Below, in pieces: positions 49,061 through 60,600 of a DNA stretch of 64,000 nt. The stretch spans positions 8,402,001-8,466,000 of the forward strand of contig CP114484.1 in the NCBI GenBank assembly GCA_027186245.1. The letters run 5' to 3'. A program made the translations under genes and the position numbers. The stretch comes from Coriaria nepalensis. Lineage: Eukaryota; Streptophyta; Magnoliopsida; Cucurbitales; Coriariaceae. Positions within the stretch are counted from its first letter, which is position 1. Every line of letters starts with the position of its first letter. The notes beneath the pieces were generated by a model. The model ran no database searches and was not told the origin of the DNA. It saw nothing but the letters and a program-made list of their open reading frames with translations.

Positions 49061-49757
49061 ACTAGTCTGACTTGTCTGTCCCTGATCCGAATTCGATCAA
49101 ATCTACTAGATACATATGACATGTCAGTCGTAAGAGGTGGACAGCCCATTCTGACTAATATGTCAGTTTGGTTGGCGGGTTTGAGTTCAACCTAACTCCG
49201 CTGACTGTAGCTTTGTTTTCAATCGACCAATATTTGCTTATCCTTTTTGGCTTTCGGACTCGAGCAAAGTAAATATTTCCTTGATTCTTCAACATAATGT
49301 TTTTTATGCAACAATATTCAATATGTTTGTCTTGATATCATGATATGTGATGCAGGCAGTCCACATTGTTGATGCCCGCAAGAAACGACGCGTCGTCCTA
49401 GAAAAATGATAAATCGAAATACAGACTCCAACAAGTTGGAACCTGGAGTAAAGGAAAACCCGTATAATCTCGAGAAAAAGGTGGCATCCAAACATGACCT
49501 AACTACTACTTGTACTAGTTGGGTAACCTGTGAAAAAGAAAAACTAACTTCATTAAAAGAGAAGAATAAAAATCAACGTAAAAAAGAATGAAAATCGTCT
49601 GGTTCACAGTTCACACGCTCGCAAATAGCAGAGAGAGAGAAAGTCGGAGAGAGACACATCTACACCTCAGCTTTCTCATGACCTTTCAATTCCATCTTAA
49701 TCTTCGTAGTTTTAACTTTGCATAGCTCTAATTTTAAACTATATTTTCCTTCTTCTA
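49061..49757. other. Spacer and probable 5' leader of the thioredoxin-like pseudogene
   Basis: No recognised gene. The part from about 49600 to 49757 is GA- then CT-rich and precedes the ATG at 49758, so it probably represents the former 5' UTR. Confidence 0.45.
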
Positions 49758-50330
49758 ATGGCAGATGTTATTCGATTTTCATATCATTCGTTTTGTTTCC
49801 CCTCTTCATTATCGCTCCCCTCCTTCTCTGCCTCTTCCGTGAATACTCTTCATCCTGTTTCTCTACCTAGTTCTTATAAGAATTCAGAAAAGTGATTTTT
49901 TGACTCTGCACCTTCTTGTATTCGTAGTTTTAGGCCCTTAGCTATTTTTTAAAAAAACAACTCTTTTGCCAGATTTTTCATTCGCTTTTGAACTTATTTT
50001 TCTATTTTTCTGAGGTGAACCGGTGATGACCCATTTTGTTTGTATGATTATGAAATTCACTCTGGAAAAAAAAAATTTGGGGCAATTTTAGTGAAATTGG
50101 GGAGGACCCATCTGTGAAAATTGGGTCAAGTTAGTGTACTATGTTGTGTTTTGGAGTTGTAATCGCAGTTTCGAGTGGAATGATTACAGATTGATAGTGA
50201 GACTCGAAGACTCAGCTAACCTTAGCCATTTTAGAACTGGATTTATGAAACTATGAAACTTTTATAGTATCATATTAGATTTAAATAAGTGATAACTTAT
50301 TTGCTTAACAACTAAATGGATTTTAGTACC

Positions 50331-50337
50331 TCACTTG
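50331..50337 (+). repeat. Left target-site duplication
   Basis: TCACTTG here and at 50945-50951 flanks the hAT-like insertion, the expected footprint of transposition. Confidence 0.65.
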
Positions 50338-50944
50338 GAGAGGTGGAAAAATGAGTCTGGTCGGCACGAGCACCCACGGTACAACATGATAAAAACACGG
50401 CACAAGCACGAGCATGCACGGCCCTTTTGGGCTCGTCCAAGACACGGGCTCAAAAACGCTTCCTAATCTTAGAGATTTTTTTTCCGGAAATCATTTGTAT
50501 GTTAAAAATCTTTCGATTAATACAAGATTTTATTTGACCAAATAATATTTATTATTTTTTATTTATAATTTTAATTATTAATAATACTAACTTCTTATAT
50601 ATTGAATAATTATTATTATGAATTATTAATAATATACAAAAAATATATTATAATATTAGTATTTTACTAATCAATTTAAAACTCTTATCTTATTTAATTT
50701 TTTTTTTAAAACAAGTTTTCGATCTCATAGGTCGAAATGGGCACACATGTCAAAACATGCACATGGGCCGAAATGGGGCCACAGGTTGGCAAGATCCCAC
50801 GGGCCGGCACGACACATTTATGGCATGTTACTGTATCTGTGCCGTGCTGTGTTCTTATTCTTAGGCACGAGTACGGGTCAATCCGTGCCGTGCCCGTACC
50901 GTGCCCAAGCCGTGCCGTGCTAGCATGAATCGCCATCTCTACGA
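50338..50944. mobile_element. Non-autonomous hAT-like insertion with inverted ends
   Basis: The left end reads GAGAGGTGGAAAAATGAG and the complement of the right end reads TCGTAGAGATGGCGATTCAT. These form imperfect terminal inverted repeats of the hAT kind, followed on both sides by CACGGTAC/CACGGCACG-rich subterminal blocks in opposite orientation. It has no transposase frame, an AT-rich core, and is about 607 bp long. The 7-bp direct repeat TCACTTG flanks it (hAT elements usually make 8 bp). It sits between exons 1 and 2 of the thioredoxin-like pseudogene. Confidence 0.7.
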
Positions 50945-50951
50945 TCACTTG
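50945..50951 (+). repeat. Right target-site duplication
   Basis: This is the second copy of TCACTTG, immediately after the inverted right end of the insertion. Confidence 0.65.
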
Positions 50952-52159
50952 ATGAAGTATTTTTATCTATAGTTTACGACCCGTTTCTTCAAAAAAGCTT
51001 GGGCAGAAAAAAGAAATACTAATCATTTTCAAGAAGTTTCTTTCGTTCTTAGAAAGATTCATTCGCAACCCCGTTTTCTTCAACTCTCTTAAGCAATTAT
51101 CGCCGGTTTTCCTCAATACTCAGATGAACTGTAATTTTGAATTTTTTGCTCTCTTGCTTATAGAGTTTTTCATTTTAGTATCAAAATATCCTTGCTTCTC
51201 ATGTTCACTACTAATCTATGTTTTGTTTTTCCCCTTCAGGTCCAAGCAGCTGTTGCCGAAAAAGACCAGCTGAAATGGTGGTAAAAGAGTGTTCCAAACA
51301 AGGTTGATATTCATTCAACACAAGAATTCTTAAGTGCTTTAAGTCAAGTCGGAGATAGATTAGTCGTCGTAGAATTTTATGGAACCTGGTGTGCTTCTTG
51401 CCGTCCTTTATTACCCAAGGTAAGAAAAATATATCCTTCAATGTTGCTTCAAGAATGTTGCTTAATTATTTGATCGATTAGTTTTCATTTTTCCAGCTCT
51501 GTAGAACAGCAGAAGATCACCCAGAAATTTTACTCCTCAAAGTAAATTTTGACGAGAATAAGCCGATGTGCAAAAGTATGAACATTAAGGTCCCTCCTTT
51601 CTTCCACTTATACCGTAGAGCTGATGGCCAATTGGAATCCTTTTCATGTTCCCTTGCAAAGTTCCAAAAAAAAAAAAAAAAAAAGCAGAAATGGAGAAGT
51701 TATGCAAGTATTGTGTTTTCAAGAGAAATGCTTTTGAATGCTGATTACTAAATGATTTTTTTTTTGGGTTTGCAGTTTCAGAAGATTAAGGATGCGATTG
51801 CAACACATAACACGGATCGCTGTAGCATTGGCCCGCCAAGAGGAGTTGGAGAGCTCGAACTGGGATCCTCCGTTTCTTCATCAGACCGACAAACTGAAGC
51901 TTCATCTTCTTCATCTTCTTCATCTTCATCATAGATTCATAGAACTACTCCAGTTCGATAAGGTCTGATATATATATATCTGTATATGTGCAATTCTTGT
52001 GTAAAGAAATACAAATCATATATTTGAAGTTACATTCCATCTTTCTTTTTGTTCTGTATAAATTTCAGATCATTACTTATACTCCAAAGTAGGTTTTTTT
52101 TTTTTTTTCATATAGAAAAAATAAATAAAAGATATGGTATTCTAGTAAAACAAAAGTCC

Positions 52160-52167
52160 TATAAATA
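52160..52167 (+). promoter_or_regulatory. TATA box of the PRA1-family gene
   Basis: TATAAATA lies inside TCCTATAAATAGGA, about 120 bp upstream of the ATG at 52290, with no competing element between. The spacing is typical for a plant core promoter with a short 5' UTR. Confidence 0.5.
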
Positions 52168-52289
52168 GGACAAAGTTCAGCACATCATAGATTTTCCTCC
52201 TATTAACGAATAACCAAAAAAAATAAAATTTGTTTACTCAATATTTTTCTCTCCTCTCTTAGGTATATGAAACTCGCCGGAGAATAACG

Positions 52290-52826
52290 ATGACGTACGG
52301 AACAATCCCGATGGAACTGACCCCACAATCGTCGAATCTTCTATTCATTTCATATGCAAGAGAACAGATCGAAACAAGTGTCAACAAAAGAAGGCCATGG
52401 GCAGAAATGATCCAACTCCAAAATCTAAACATTCCCACTAGTTTCTCTCAATTTACACAAAGGATGAAGAAAAACATTGGACATTATCTAACAAATTATG
52501 TCGTCATCATCTTGTGTATCCTCTTCATAAGCTTGTTATGGAACCCCACATCATTGATCATCTTTTTTTTAATTATGATCGCGTGGATCTTCCTTTATTT
52601 CCAAAGGGATGGTCTGATGGTGATCTGCAGCTGTTTGATCGATCAACAGATGGTTTCAATGGTTCTGATGAGGGTTACGGTGTTTGCGCTTTTGTTAACG
52701 AGCACGGTGGAAAATGTAGAAGCAATAAAACCAAAAAGGCTATTAATATTTCATTTTTCATCTTCGCGAAGATATTCTGAAACATGTTATCAAGATGTCT
52801 CAAAATTGAGAAGACCCAAAATATAA
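52290..52826 (+). CDS. PRA1-family protein (subgroup F-like) with atypical C-terminus
   Basis: A single-exon frame of 178 residues. PRA1 (prenylated Rab acceptor) proteins are ER/Golgi membrane proteins that help Rab GTPases reach membranes. Residues 1-65 match subgroup F: MTYGTIP, SNLLFISYAREQI, RRPWAEM, LNIPTSFSQ. Hydrophobic segments cover about 70-105 (VVIILCILFISLLW, LIIFFLIMIAWIFLYF) and about 122-138 (VLMRVTVFALLLTS). After about residue 141 the family's last hydrophobic helix and acidic DDLF-type tail are absent. Instead there is a basic, Ser-rich stretch (KPKRLL, SSSRRYSE). Length stays near normal, so this is replacement or frameshift rather than plain truncation. It may be an expressed variant or an early pseudogene. 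The upstream TATA box is intact. Confidence 0.75.
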   Translation: MTYGTIPMELTPQSSNLLFISYAREQIETSVNKRRPWAEMIQLQNLNIPTSFSQFTQRMKKNIGHYLTNYVVIILCILFISLLWNPTSLIIFFLIMIAWIFLYFQRDGLMVICSCLIDQQMVSMVLMRVTVFALLLTSTVENVEAIKPKRLLIFHFSSSRRYSETCYQDVSKLRRPKI

Positions 52827-53271
52827 CTAAAACCTTAGCTTGATATGAGATTGAAATATCTTTAAAGGAAAATCCAAATTGTCATTTTTAAAGACTTAAA
52901 AACTTAGTAGATACACTAAAAAAATCTCCCCAAATAAGAAATAAATTTCTCTCACAAAAAAAAAAAAAAAATTTATTATAAAGCATACTCTCGTGGACGA
53001 TTATATCATTCAAATCTTAACTTGTATTTAAGATTAAAATATTTTTAAAGAAAAAAGAAAAAAAAAGTTTAAAGAAAAAAGAAAAAATGTTCTATAGAGG
53101 AAAAATAGTCTTTTGAGTAGAGGAAAAGAGAGAAAAAAAGAAAAAGAAAAAAAAAAAAGAAAAAAGGATTTTATAGGCATTCGGCCCTTTTCAAATTTGC
53201 CATCGATTATTTTTTTGAAATAAAAAATTGGAGGCCTTTTTATATTAGGAGTTTTTTAGGGAAAAATCTTT
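52827..53271. other. AT- and A-rich spacer
   Basis: No gene. It is dominated by A homopolymers and GAAAA repeats (about 53040-53165). Confidence 0.6.
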
Positions 53272-53371
53272 GATCTTGACAGCAAGTTTAAGAATGTTGC
53301 TGTCCCTACTGTTCCTCCTCTTAGTGATCTAGTTACTTCCACTTCGGCTGGTAGGCCTGGACATGTAACGT
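53272..53371 (+). pseudogene. Possible terminal-exon fragment of an unidentified gene
   Basis: After a TTGACAG acceptor-like site the frame reads KFKNVAVPTVPPLSDLV and then TSAGRPGHVT before a TAG. The amino-acid composition and codon use look like a real protein C-terminus rather than AT-rich noise. I do not recognise the parent gene and see no upstream exon. Confidence 0.3.
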
Positions 53372-53820
53372 AGCTTTGGCTACTTTTGTCTATATTTCCT
53401 GAGTCATAGTTGTTGTTCTTTTAATAAGGTATTGCGAATTTAAAATGTGTTTCAGTTTTAGTTATAAATTAAGTGCTGTCCATAAAGTACTAAACATTAC
53501 ATTAATTTCGCTGACAATTTAATGAATTTTTAGTGCCAATTTCACAAAGATCTCAGTTTAAAACACTGATATCAAACCTTTTCTTTTTTATTTTGCAAAA
53601 TTAAATAAATAAATAAATAAAAACCCTTTTGTAAAACCCATCTGATTTGATGCTCTAGTTTTAAAATCAGTGATGGATGATTGATACCCAAAAATAAATA
53701 AGGGAAGAAAAAAAAAAAAAATTCCAAAATAAGAAAGTTTTATTTATATAAAAGCCTTTCAAAGACCAAATACAAGTAAACGTTGAGGTACGAAATCAGA
53801 TTATTAGGATCTTAATATTA

Positions 53821-54717
53821 TTAACATCCATTAGCTTTCGAATTGCAATGAAAAACCCTGAATTCACATTTCGGAGAAATCATCTGAATCAATAACCTCG
53901 CCGTGTGCTCCTGTTTCACCACTGCCTCCTCCCTCTCCACCACCGCCGCCGATTCGATCCTCTCATACCCTCCGCCACCGCCCACCACATACGCCACCAG
54001 CGCCGCCTGCACGGGACCCATACTCGGGTTATACGCCGCCGATTCCATATACGACCCTTTATAAATCTTCCCCTCCGAATCCATCAACGCCACGCCTGAA
54101 GGACACGCGCTGTAAGGCGCGTGTGACTTGTTCGCGGCTTCCAGCGCTTCGCGTTTTAAAGCGTCCCAATTGGATGATACGAACCCGTTAACGACGCCGT
54201 TGTGGTGATGATTGGGAAACGTGAGGCCGTTGTTGTTTGGTTCGAGAAGGAGAGGAGCGTCCCGGTCGAGAAGGTCGTCCGGTCCGAACCGGTCCGGGAG
54301 GAAGTTAGAAAACCAGGTGAACTTGTTGGTTTCCGAAGAGGATGTGATTAGGAGCTTGAGATCCGGCGCGTTCCGGATTTCTTGAAGAAACTGGCGGCAA
54401 TGGCCGCAAGGGGCAGAGGAGACGGCGAAGTATTCAAGGCTGGGCTCGCCGTTAAGGGAGAGGTTAGTAACGAGGAACTGCTCGGCGTGGACGGAGTGGT
54501 GGAGAGGCAGACCGGGGAACTCAAGGTTGACGCCGAAGAAGATCCGGCCGGAGGATCCCAATCCGACAGCGCCAACGTGGTATTTGGAGATGGGCGGGCG
54601 GGCGAGGGGTTTGGCTGATTTGACGAGGGCAGGGAGGAGCTCGAGGACGGTAAGGTTGAGTTGTTTCGCCATGGATTCTGCTTCAGATGGCTCGATTACA
54701 AATCTCTGTCGATCCAT
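53821..54717 (-). CDS. CDA1: Cytidine deaminase
   Basis: A single-exon frame of 298 aa, the usual length for plant cytidine deaminases, which are homodimers with a catalytic N-terminal and a degenerate C-terminal deaminase domain. The enzyme converts cytidine to uridine in cytosolic pyrimidine salvage. Seen: the zinc/catalytic motif VHAEQ (His77, catalytic Glu79) and SAPCGHCRQF (Cys104 and Cys107). The C-terminal domain has YSACPSGVAL and GSYMESAAYNPSM but no second HAE/PCxxC set, as expected. It ends KANGC. The ATG at 54715-54717 is chosen over an in-frame upstream TTG. A TATTTATA element (54845-54852, read on the minus strand) lies about 130 bp upstream. Its coding DNA is GC-richer than the surroundings, which is common for intronless plant genes. 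Confidence 0.95.
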   Translation of the reverse strand: MDRQRFVIEPSEAESMAKQLNLTVLELLPALVKSAKPLARPPISKYHVGAVGLGSSGRIFFGVNLEFPGLPLHHSVHAEQFLVTNLSLNGEPSLEYFAVSSAPCGHCRQFLQEIRNAPDLKLLITSSSETNKFTWFSNFLPDRFGPDDLLDRDAPLLLEPNNNGLTFPNHHHNGVVNGFVSSNWDALKREALEAANKSHAPYSACPSGVALMDSEGKIYKGSYMESAAYNPSMGPVQAALVAYVVGGGGGYERIESAAVVEREEAVVKQEHTARLLIQMISPKCEFRVFHCNSKANGC

Positions 54718-54844
54718 TCTCAAGTTTTGAGTTTGAAAACGATGGAGTTATTAGTGGATGAGAGAGAGAGGGAAGCGAGAGCTCCTGGAAATGAGGAGGT
54801 TGTGAAGAAGGGGAGGGGAGGAAGAATGGTTGTGAGGAAAAATG

Positions 54845-54852
54845 TATAAATA
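54845..54852 (-). promoter_or_regulatory. TATA-like element of the cytidine deaminase gene
   Basis: It reads TATTTATA on the gene strand, about 130 bp upstream of the start codon, in otherwise AG-rich leader sequence. Confidence 0.4.
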
Positions 54853-56675
54853 GGATGTCTCGTCTTTTTTTTTTTTCACTATTTAAAAAATAAATGCCTA
54901 AAGCAATAATTTTTAAAATTCAAATTTTAAGTAAAAAAATAGTTAATAAATATAATTGAGGATTAAAAAAATTGATTTTTATATTTAAAAATTATTATTA
55001 ATCGATTTAAAATGTATTTTTATTTCTTTTTTAAAATATTGATTAAGATATTATGCATTGGATTTGTCTTTTTCCAGTATAAATTATTGGATTTTAATTT
55101 AAAGAGATACTATAATACATAATTATATAATACATTATTTTTTTATAATTATAGATATTTTTTAAATAAATAAATAAATAAATAAGAAGAAGAGGGGGAG
55201 GCAACTCTGTAACGTTGAAGGGTAAATTTATGCGTAGCCCCAAGAAGATTAGAGACAAAAAATGACAAAAGAGGGCACGGATGAGTTTGAATGTGTTGGT
55301 GTTAGCCGTAAGCCATTAATAAAATGTGTTAATTGAGGTATAATTAAAATTTAAAAAAAAAAAAAATCAGAGACGCGACAAAAAGTGACGTGATTAGTGT
55401 GAAAAGCATAAACTTTTCCGATTTGACAACATGTTAAAAAGATCACTACATTACTTACTATTTAATGAACAAAAATAGTACTAAATTAAAGTGCTTGCTC
55501 ACTTCTTTTGTTGTCATTCGTGAATGAAATTATTGGTAACATTAAAAAGGTCAAGTCATCTTCCAACATATGAGGCACAAGTAATTCGATCATACCATGC
55601 TTTGTTTTTTTTTTTTTTTTTTTTTTTTTTCTTAAAAAGTAAAAAATTACGGCCACGAAAGATCATTGTCTTTTGCTCGAATTGACATTTAGTTGAGTTG
55701 GAGCTAACCCTATGGGGGCAGTTGGGGCATTAATTTCATTAGTTTCTTGCATACTTATCAATTTCGTAAAGTAATGAAACTTTATGCTTAATCGAAATAC
55801 TGATGGATAGTTAGGAATAAAGCAGTGGGTGTTTTGCTGGTATTGCACTTGTTTGACATCATTCGTGATCCCAAAATAAAGAAGGAAAATGTATCCCAAT
55901 TCCCACATTCAATTCTTCTTTACATCTTTATTCTATTCGCCATTCAACTTTTAATTCGATTAAACTCTTTTTTTTTTCTTTTTTTTTTTAAATGGTTGTT
56001 TATTATTTCCAGTTAATTTTTTTTAAAAAAAAGATTAAATTGTAAGAATAAATCACCACTACTTGTTAGATTTTTCGTTTTCTCACTCTCTTCTTCCACA
56101 ATAGGTAACAACCATCCATTTCTGTCTCGTGCACCCACCAATCTCTAGCACCTCCCTCCCAACACCTTGCTTTCATCGATCATTTCCATCATTCTCAACT
56201 TCTCTCTCTTTCTCTCCCTCGTTTGAAAACAGATTCCAATCAAGTATATTTTTTATTAAATAGATTCGATATAAGCTTTTGAATAAGATCTGTGATTTGA
56301 TTATCAAACCATATCCAACTTAAGGGGGAAGAGAGAGAGAGAGATTGAGAATGCAAACAGATGGTCGACAGAAGCAACTGCCGTTGAGTTCTAACTTGGT
56401 GAAGAAAAAAGGGTGAAAATAAATATATATAAAATAGAAAAATTATTTGATATGTTATTAATTAAATCTAAGACCTCTTGAAACAAAATAGGACTGTTCA
56501 AAAAAAAATTCAAAGACCCATTTAGTCCAATTGAAAGTTTAAAGATGAATTTAGGAAAAAAAAAAAAAGGGTATAATATCAATACTGAAACCTCCAATAT
56601 CGATTCAGTATTAATATCAAAATAATATGAATACCAGATTCCAAATAATTTTTTTTTTAAAAAAATTATTTAATT
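54853..56675. other. AT-rich intergenic region
   Basis: No gene. It contains several A and T homopolymers, including a long T run around 55603-55630, and CT-rich patches near 56080-56220. The short open frames are low complexity. Confidence 0.6.
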
Positions 56676-56900
56676 TATATAATAATCTAAATTTAAGTTT
56701 ATAGTTCATAGCGATTCTCATTAAATCTCCCTCCATGATTTACAACATTCTTTTCCTCAATATTCTCCCAAATATTTCATGTGTATCTTTCTTTATTATT
56801 TTCCTTGTATAATAGGGTTACTACATGTAAATACTATTTAAATGGCATAATGCCCGATACAACATTTGAGCACTTTATACATGAAATAACAATTGTTACA
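56676..56900 (+). mobile_element. 5' LTR of a plus-strand Ty1/copia element
   Basis: It aligns with 60601-60804: TATATAATAATCT against TGTATAATAATCT at the start, CTCATTAAATCTCCCTCC shared exactly, then GTAAAYACTATTTAAATGGC, GAGCACTTTATACA and a GTTACA/GTTATA end. It carries about 20 extra bases near its 5' end compared with the 3' copy. Confidence 0.85.
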
Positions 56901-56912
56901 TGATATCAAAGT
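56901..56912 (+). other. Primer-binding site of the copia element
   Basis: TGATATCAAAGT directly follows the 5' LTR and resembles the plant tRNA-Met PBS (TGGTATCAGAGC) with three changes. Confidence 0.65.
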
Positions 56913-59900
56913 TGCACTCTATCACGAGATCTCTCAACATCTTTCTTTTTCACCGCTCCATCTGACTCTACCATAGCTCTAGGTGAGTTTAGCACTGTTG
57001 TAACTCTAACCGTCTCCAATCCACTTGTAGGATCAATTGGAATTATACTTATTGCAATCAATGCCCACCAACAACTACCATTACTGACTTGTTACTCATA
57101 AGGCCTATATCTAAAATGCTTGAACTCCACCACCAACAATCTTATTGCTACTGCAAACAATACTTCACGAAAAAGTCGTAGTTCATTTACATGGAACAAC
57201 AACCCTTTATTTCATAGAGGGTTTTCTAATTCAAGTTCCAATTTTAGTCGTGGTAGACCTATAAATAACTTTCGTGGTGCAGGTTCCTCTTTCTCTCAGG
57301 TGAAGAATAATTCAGTTTGTTAATATTGTGGCATCTTGGGACATACTGCTAAAGTTTGCCAAAAAATTGATCGCCAATTTTGCCACTTGCTCTCCCACCG
57401 GCCCCATGACGATTCCTCTTGGTTCTTAGACTCTGGTGCTTTTCATAGCCTCATTGTTAACCTTGCCAACTTATCCCTCCACTCTAAATATGATGAAACC
57501 GATGAGGTTTAAATAAAGGATGGTTCAGGTTTCACCATTACACATATTGGTTCCTCTCATCTTACATTTCCTTCACAAACGTTTACATTATCTAATGTGC
57601 TTTGTGTTCTTACGGCACATAAAAACCTGTTATTGGTGCATCACTTTACGAAGTAAAATAATGTTTTTATTGAGTTTCATCCACCTTATTTTACTGTGAA
57701 GGCTCGAATAATAAGGGTGCCTCTCATTTGCATACTATGTGAAAATAGTGTCAACAACCTCTGTCCACTACGGACTATTATGACTCTACTTTGTGAACAT
57801 GTATCAATTTCTGGATGACATTGCCTACTTTATCATTCGCCTTAAAAAAATTAGTTCTTCCATTATTAGCAAATTTATGTAACCTATCTCAAAGGGGTCT
57901 TCTACTACTCTTTCTTTTTGTATTTCTTTTGATTATAATAAAAGTCAACGATTGTCATTTCGTGACATATCTCTCATTAGTATTCACTCATTACAATATA
58001 TATATGTATCCGGATGCATGGGGTCCAACCTACACACACTCACTTAGTGGTTATTGCTTTTACCTATTACTCATGGATCATTACACTAAATATTAATGGC
58101 TCTACCCTTTTTAAGCTAAATCATAAGTCGCAGATCTTTTTCCTCCATTTAAAGAGTTGGTTGAAACTCAATTTTATTGAAAAATATAAAATTTCTACAT
58201 TGACAATAGAGGAGAATTTCAAAAGCTCAAAAATTATTTTCTTACTCATGACATCAACTGGTATACTACCGCTCCTCACATGTCTCAACAGAATGGCACA
58301 TTGGTGCACCATCATTGACATATTATCATGGTTACCTTACTACATCAAGTCTATCTTCTACACATATTTTGGGCTCATGCATTTGAAGTAACGGTCTATC
58401 TCATTAACATGCTTTCCACTTATGTTCTAGTCTCTAAAAGCCCATATGAATACTTATTTGGCCGGAAGTCTAATTACCTCAAACTTCGTATTTTTAGGTA
58501 TCTTTGCTTTCCTTGGTTGAAACCCTATACGGATCACAAATTGGAACTCACCTCTCAACCTTTTCTATTTCTTGGGTATTCGGCATCACAATGTGCTTAG
58601 ATCTAGCCTCAAGTTGGATCTATCTCTGTCGGCATGTCAAATTCTCCGAGGATGGTTTCTCGTTCCTCCACCTAACATTAATGTGTCGACTCTCCTTTTA
58701 AGTCGCCCAACCTATCATAAATCTCTTCTCAGGCCAACGATAGCCCATACTAATACCACCCCAGTAGCCCATTACCCAACATCCCATAACATTGACCTAT
58801 TCTACCTCATGCCCCTCATACCCCAAACAACATTCATGAGTTCACTACTCCTTCACCCACTCTAGATAGTCCAGCCCACACACCATCTGTATTTTTTAAT
58901 CCCTCTCTCTCCCTCACTCCAATTGCAAACAAATAAGCCTTCACCCTGCCCAGCTCGTAACCACCCTCCGATCTTATACATCCTATGAGAAATCATTTCA
59001 TGAATAATATTTTCAAACCCAAAGTACTCAATATGGCCATTAAACATCTTTTCCCCCTTGAAACCAAACCTACTTGTGTCTCTCAATCTATGAAGCACCT
59101 CCCATGGCATAAGGCTATGTCCGACGAGTTCAACGTCTTATTACGTTATGGTATTTGGGATATAGTCCCGACGGATCAAGCTCGTGACTTGGTTAGTTGT
59201 AAATGGGTATACCGCATTAAGTGGAAACCTGATGGTTCTATCTATTGGTACACGGCTAGTCTCGTGGAAAAAGTTTTCACTAACATCCTGGCCTTGATTG
59301 TGATGAAACTTTCAACCCGGTTGTAAAACCCATAAGTATTCGATTTATACTCTCTCTTGCCATCGTGTGTGGTTATTATGTCCGTCAATTGGACATCAAT
59401 AATACCTTCTTACATGAAACTCTCTCCGAGGATATTTACATGGCTCAACCTGCTGGATTCATTAACTCTCCTCGCCCTACCTATATATGTAAACTTTGCA
59501 AGTCTCTTTATGGCCTTAAATAAGCACCTTGGTCTTGGTATCAAGCTCATAGTGATGCCCTCCTCTTTTTCAGATTTACTTAAGCCAAATCAAATGTTTC
59601 GCTCGTCAAATTACATAGGGATACATCCCACATATACTTTATAGTCTACATGGATGATGTTGTCATTACTGGTAATGACTCGTGCCTTATTACATCAATT
59701 ATTACGCAGCTTAGTTAGCGTTTCTCGCTTAAGGATTTCAGCCCCTTGACCTATTTTCTTGGGATTGAAGTAATCTATTATCGAGAGGGAATCTTGCTTA
59801 TGTAACAAAAATACATCTCCGATATTATGGGTTGTCACAAAATGAACGGTGCCCTCCCTCTCCATACATTGATGGTACTTACCTTCTCCCTCTCCAAATT

Positions 59901-60600
59901 AGATTCTTCTTAGTTGGTCAATGCCACTACCTATAAATAAGCCATTGGGGGCCTTTAGTATTTCACACTTACTAGGCCTGATATTGCTTTTCCGGTTGGA
60001 CGCTTGGCATAATTCATGGTTAATCCCACTGTGACACACTGGATTGTCGTTAAATGTCTCTTTTGTTATCTAAAAGGAATTATCAGTCACAGCCTTCTCA
60101 TTCAAAAATCATCATCCTTCACTCACACTGCCTATTGCGATGGTGATTGGGCTTCTATATCCTTTTAGATCAAACTTCTATATCCTTCTTTGTGGTCTTC
60201 CTTGAGCAAAACCTGATTATCTAGAGCTCTCGCAAACAATGGGCAGTGGCCCGCTCGTCTATTGAGTAGAGCGTTAGCATGTGCTGCTTCTAAGGTCCGG
60301 TGGATATAAAATTTATTATCTGAGTTGCTACTTTCGCTACTTAATGTGCCCTTGATTTACTATGATAATATTGGTGTCACTCACTTATTGCTTAATCCCA
60401 TCATGTACTCTAGGATGAAACATATCTCCATTGATATACATTTTGTACAAGACCCGATTGCCAACGGACTACTGTCCATCTCTCACATTAGTATTATCGA
60501 CCAGGTTGTTGATTTGCTTACAAAACCATTGTGTCACTCTTGCTTTCAGCTACTTCGAATCAAAATTTTCATTGTTGAGGGATCGTCAATTTTGCAGGGG
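56913..60600 (+). pseudogene. Ty1/copia gag-pol, all domains present but broken
   Basis: Domains appear in the usual order on the plus strand: a gag tail rich in Asn/Ser/Arg (57120-57323) with a CCHC zinc knuckle (YCGILGHTAKVC, about 57325-57360, interrupted by a stop); a protease with LDSGA (about 57427-57441); integrase pieces (58014-58600, including FWAHAFEVTVYLINML); RT (KWVYRIKWKPDGSI, about 59203-59244; YMDDV, near 59648); RNase H (YCDGDWA, near 60132); and the copia C-terminal end with the IANGLLSI/VADLLTK-like patch (about 60460-60520). Many stops and frameshifts make it non-functional. A polypurine tract (GCAGGGG, 60594-60600) leads into the 3' LTR. Confidence 0.9.

Larger units (their letters stand above)
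49758..51934 (+). pseudogene. Chloroplast thioredoxin-like 2 (ACHT-type) pseudogene
   Basis: The pieces follow a plastid atypical thioredoxin of the ACHT/thioredoxin-like 2 type. Exon 1 starts MADVIRFSYHSFCFPSS (49758), a Ser-rich transit peptide, but hits TGA at 49893-49895 and TAA at 49950-49952; residues after the first stop (RSFRPLAIF) still look like the family. Exon 2 (51240-51419) opens VQAAVAEKDQLKWW, then TAA at 51282-51284 where relatives have Glu; its redox site is intact (FYGTWCASCRPL). Exon 3 (51497-51660) reads [12 protein letters not shown] and [14 protein letters not shown] found no GT-AG pair keeping the frame between exons 3 and 4; an A-run follows the expected donor. Exon 4 ends in a Ser tract from a TCTTCA repeat (stop TAG 51932-51934). 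ACHT proteins relay oxidation to plastid targets; this copy cannot. Confidence 0.87.

Noticed and set aside
50700..50950. GC-rich frames on both strands (CACGGCACG repeats)
   Set aside because: They are explained by the subterminal repeats of the hAT-like insertion, not by coding sequence.
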